Shown here: positions 62,050-64,000 of the stretch, piece after piece | How positions within the stretch are numbered: the first letter of the stretch is position 1 | Layout: each line of letters opens with the position of its first letter | Source of the DNA: Aradus depressus | Lineage: Eukaryota; Arthropoda; Insecta; Hemiptera; Aradidae | DNA length: 64,000 nucleotides | Direction: 5' to 3' | Assembly (NCBI GenBank): GCA_963662175.1 | Contig: OY759217.1 | Span: 20,214,562 to 20,278,561, forward strand | Translations under genes and position numbers: made by a program | The notes under the pieces: generated by a model | Told to the model about the DNA's origin: nothing | Databases searched by the model: none | Seen by the model: only the letters and a program-made list of their open reading frames with translations

Positions 62050-62650
62050 TTTAGGTGATACATAAATATATAGTGATATTTTGCAAAATAATGTTTAAAT
62101 CTTTGATAGATAAGAACAATGCGTGACTTAATCTTTGAGCTAATGCATTTAAGTGCTTAGGATAATCTGTTTAAGTCAAGATTACTCACGAAATAAATTT
62201 AATTATGAGGACGCTTCGTTAACTGACTATATTAAGATGCTTACAGTCAGTGAATGATGGGAATTAAATTAAACTAGAAAACAGTTTAGGTGAAAATCAA
62301 ATTTGAGTATCCATGCAGTGAAAGGATAAGAAAGACAGAGTCTAAATATGATTCACCAAATTTATTTATTTTGAATATTTACAATTGGTAATATGACCAT
62401 AAATACATGTTAGAATACAATTTTTTTTAAATAAGTGAAAATTATAAAAAATAAATAATAGTCAAAGAATAATAATAATAAAATGAACTTAAAAAAATAA
62501 ATAAAAATGAACAAGAAAAGTATATGAAAAGTATATACAACGATAACATGATGGTATATGTACAAAACAATAAATAAGAAAAATATTATATAATGAAAAT
62601 AATAATGGTCTATGTACAAATCGATATAATAAACACAAAAAAAAGTGACG
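62050..62650. other. AT-rich, no feature recognised
   Basis: 62340-62650 is extremely AT-rich. No coding or repeat match. Confidence 0.4.
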
Positions 62651-62659
62651 GAACTATAC

Positions 62660-63160
62660 TAAACACCGAGCTGATCATCCTGACGACACTAGTCACGGCG
62701 AAGCAGCTGTTCTCATAAAGTCCTCACTCACACACTACCCACTTCCGAACGTAACCACACCTCACATCCAGGCAGCAGTTATCACTCTACATACAAGACA
62801 CAAAAAATTAACCTTGTTGCCGTTTATTGCCCTCCGAGGTTCGCCATATCTCCTGCTACATTTTCAGCATTTTTCCGAAAATGGGGACCCTGTTTCATTG
62901 CCGGTGGAGACTACAATGCTAAACACTAGCAATGGGGCTCGCGGCTCTGTACACCGAGGGGAAGGAGTCTCAATACTACAATTAACAATGACAACTTACA
63001 AACCACTTCACCGAGTACACCAACATACTGGCCAACTTCAAGACGCAAATTGCCAGACCTACTTGACTTTTTTGTACACAAGGGATTAGGAGGTATGCCA
63101 TCATCTGTCAGCACCACGACCCATCTCGACGACTGAATCGACGTTGGCTGTTTGACCTCC
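62660..63160 (+). pseudogene. Jockey endonuclease-domain remnant
   Basis: Pieces in order: HGEAAVLIKSSLTHYPLPNV, PHIQAAVITLHTRHKKLTL, then (+1 or -1 shift near 62815) LVAVYCPPRF, CFIAGGDYNAKH (the APE GDYN box), a TAG, WGSRLCTPRGRSL and KLPDLLDFFVHKGL. This is the Jockey-type APE domain with at least one frameshift and one nonsense codon. No RT follows; sequence past 63160 is unrelated. Confidence 0.75.
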
Positions 63161-63164
63161 TGCC

Positions 63165-63625
63165 TGAGGAGGACGCTTGAGGAGGCGGTGATGGTGAACA
63201 GCTTCATCAAGTGATCCGGGTATTTTCGACATTCTGCTTCTGTGTTCATATTTGATTATTGTGTTCTCACTGTTGAAAATTGTCAATTAAATTGTGAACA
63301 ATAAAAAAAAATAATTGAATAAATAAAGGAAAGACTTGAAAGCTGTCATCAAGGTAAAAACTGGTCTCTAAAATATTTCTGAAATAATTACTCATATAAA
63401 AATATCATTATTTCTTTAAAATAGAAACAATTTTGGTTCGTTGTGTAACATAAAAGAACTTACCTGTATCATTAACATCCATTATAGAGTATCAGATATT
63501 TGCAGAAAAATGTTTACTCATTAAAAAAAAGGACCACTCACATGACTTGCAGGCTATGAAATGTGGAGCAATTTGCGAGCAAGGTATTGAAGGGCTTAAC
63601 TTGAATTTAAATTCCTTTTTTTCCG
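63165..63625. other. No feature recognised
   Basis: Unassigned. Confidence 0.3.
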
Positions 63626-63629
63626 TTAT

Positions 63630-63935
63630 TTTGCCCTGAAGAAGGGGCGTAAGAACGTCCCGAAATGTCGTCGTGAAAAAAACAGTTCCGGAAAATTTAT
63701 ATAAAATTATTATCTTAATTTTAATTTAAAGAATATCTACTGTAGGTATTATTCTTTTTGTACTCATAGTTTCAATTTTTTATTAATTGATTCAATTTTA
63801 TTTTTTATTAGGATTGCTAATTTTAATCCATGTATGTCAGACTCTAGGAGTTAATATCTGTTTATGTAGCTATTTTATAAGCTTTCTTAATGTATACATT
63901 CTTATGTTATGGCCTAACGGAAATAAATATTAATA
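63630..63935 (+). repeat. LINE-H-related 3' UTR with stem-loop
   Basis: CCTGAAGAAGGGGCGTAAGA then ACGTCCCGAAATG forms a 6-bp stem (GGGGCG with CGTCCC) before GAAA. Further on, GTCAGACTCTAGGAGTTAAT, ATAAGCTTTCTTAATGTATA and TAACGGAAATAAATATTAAT align with the LINE-H end at 61548-61640. Confidence 0.55.
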
Positions 63936-64000
63936 TTATCACCACGAAATTTTATATGTAAATTCAAAACCACATAAGGACGTCACCTATAAAAATTGGC
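63936..64000 (+). repeat. DR-B fragment at window edge
   Basis: ACCACGAAATTTTATATGTA and AAACCACATAAGGACGTCAC; it continues beyond the window. Confidence 0.5.

Overview
This window looks like a repeat-dominated stretch of an arthropod, most likely insect, nuclear genome. It is AT-rich and has no operons or dense host genes. Almost everything recognisable is transposable-element DNA: non-LTR retrotransposons (I-like, Jockey, RTE and two further LINE types), Penelope-like fragments, three tRNA-headed SINE types, Helitrons, a hAT remnant, pogo-like and TTAA-flanked elements, fold-back MITEs, and two abundant dispersed families that I call DR-A and DR-B. A SINE tail made of CCTAA repeats (the complement of TTAGG, the usual insect telomere unit) fits an insect. 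A sap-feeding hemipteran is only a guess.

Layout. 0-10 kb: degraded SINE-1, inverted pairs of Penelope-type terminal repeats (including a perfect 103-bp-arm palindrome at 7496-7730), an RTE fragment with a 12-bp target duplication, DR-A copies and a complete non-autonomous Helitron (6214-6737). 10-20 kb: a second RTE fragment, SINE-2, several MITEs, a 5'-truncated Jockey copy (15003-16149), a 54-bp minisatellite (17836-18267) and a full SINE-1. 20-30 kb: second copies of the fold-back MITE, SINE-2 and Helitron, three small tandem arrays, a pogo-like MITE and a LINE whose C-terminal region carries three in-frame 156-bp repeats. 30-45 kb: Penelope-like 3' ends, DR-A and DR-B copies, SINE-1, RTE and Jockey pieces, a TTAA element and one candidate host terminal exon (43257-43383). 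45-54 kb: a cluster of Jockey 3' ends, SINE-1 copies and a hAT derivative with an 8-bp duplication. 55-64 kb: an apparently intact 5.7-kb I-like LINE (55813-61536) with two long ORFs, poly(A) and an 11-bp duplication, sitting inside the 3' region of an older LINE; then a Jockey endonuclease remnant.

The only elements that look functional from sequence alone are the two ORFs of the I-like LINE. Its ORF1 product would package the RNA; ORF2 supplies endonuclease, reverse transcriptase and RNase H. The related locus at 40.3 kb shows the same target site without the insertion, which fixes both ends of the element. The SINEs, MITEs and Helitrons have no coding capacity and would depend on partners elsewhere. 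Host genes are nearly absent: one possible last exon and some splice-like signals in the first 1.5 kb are the only hints.
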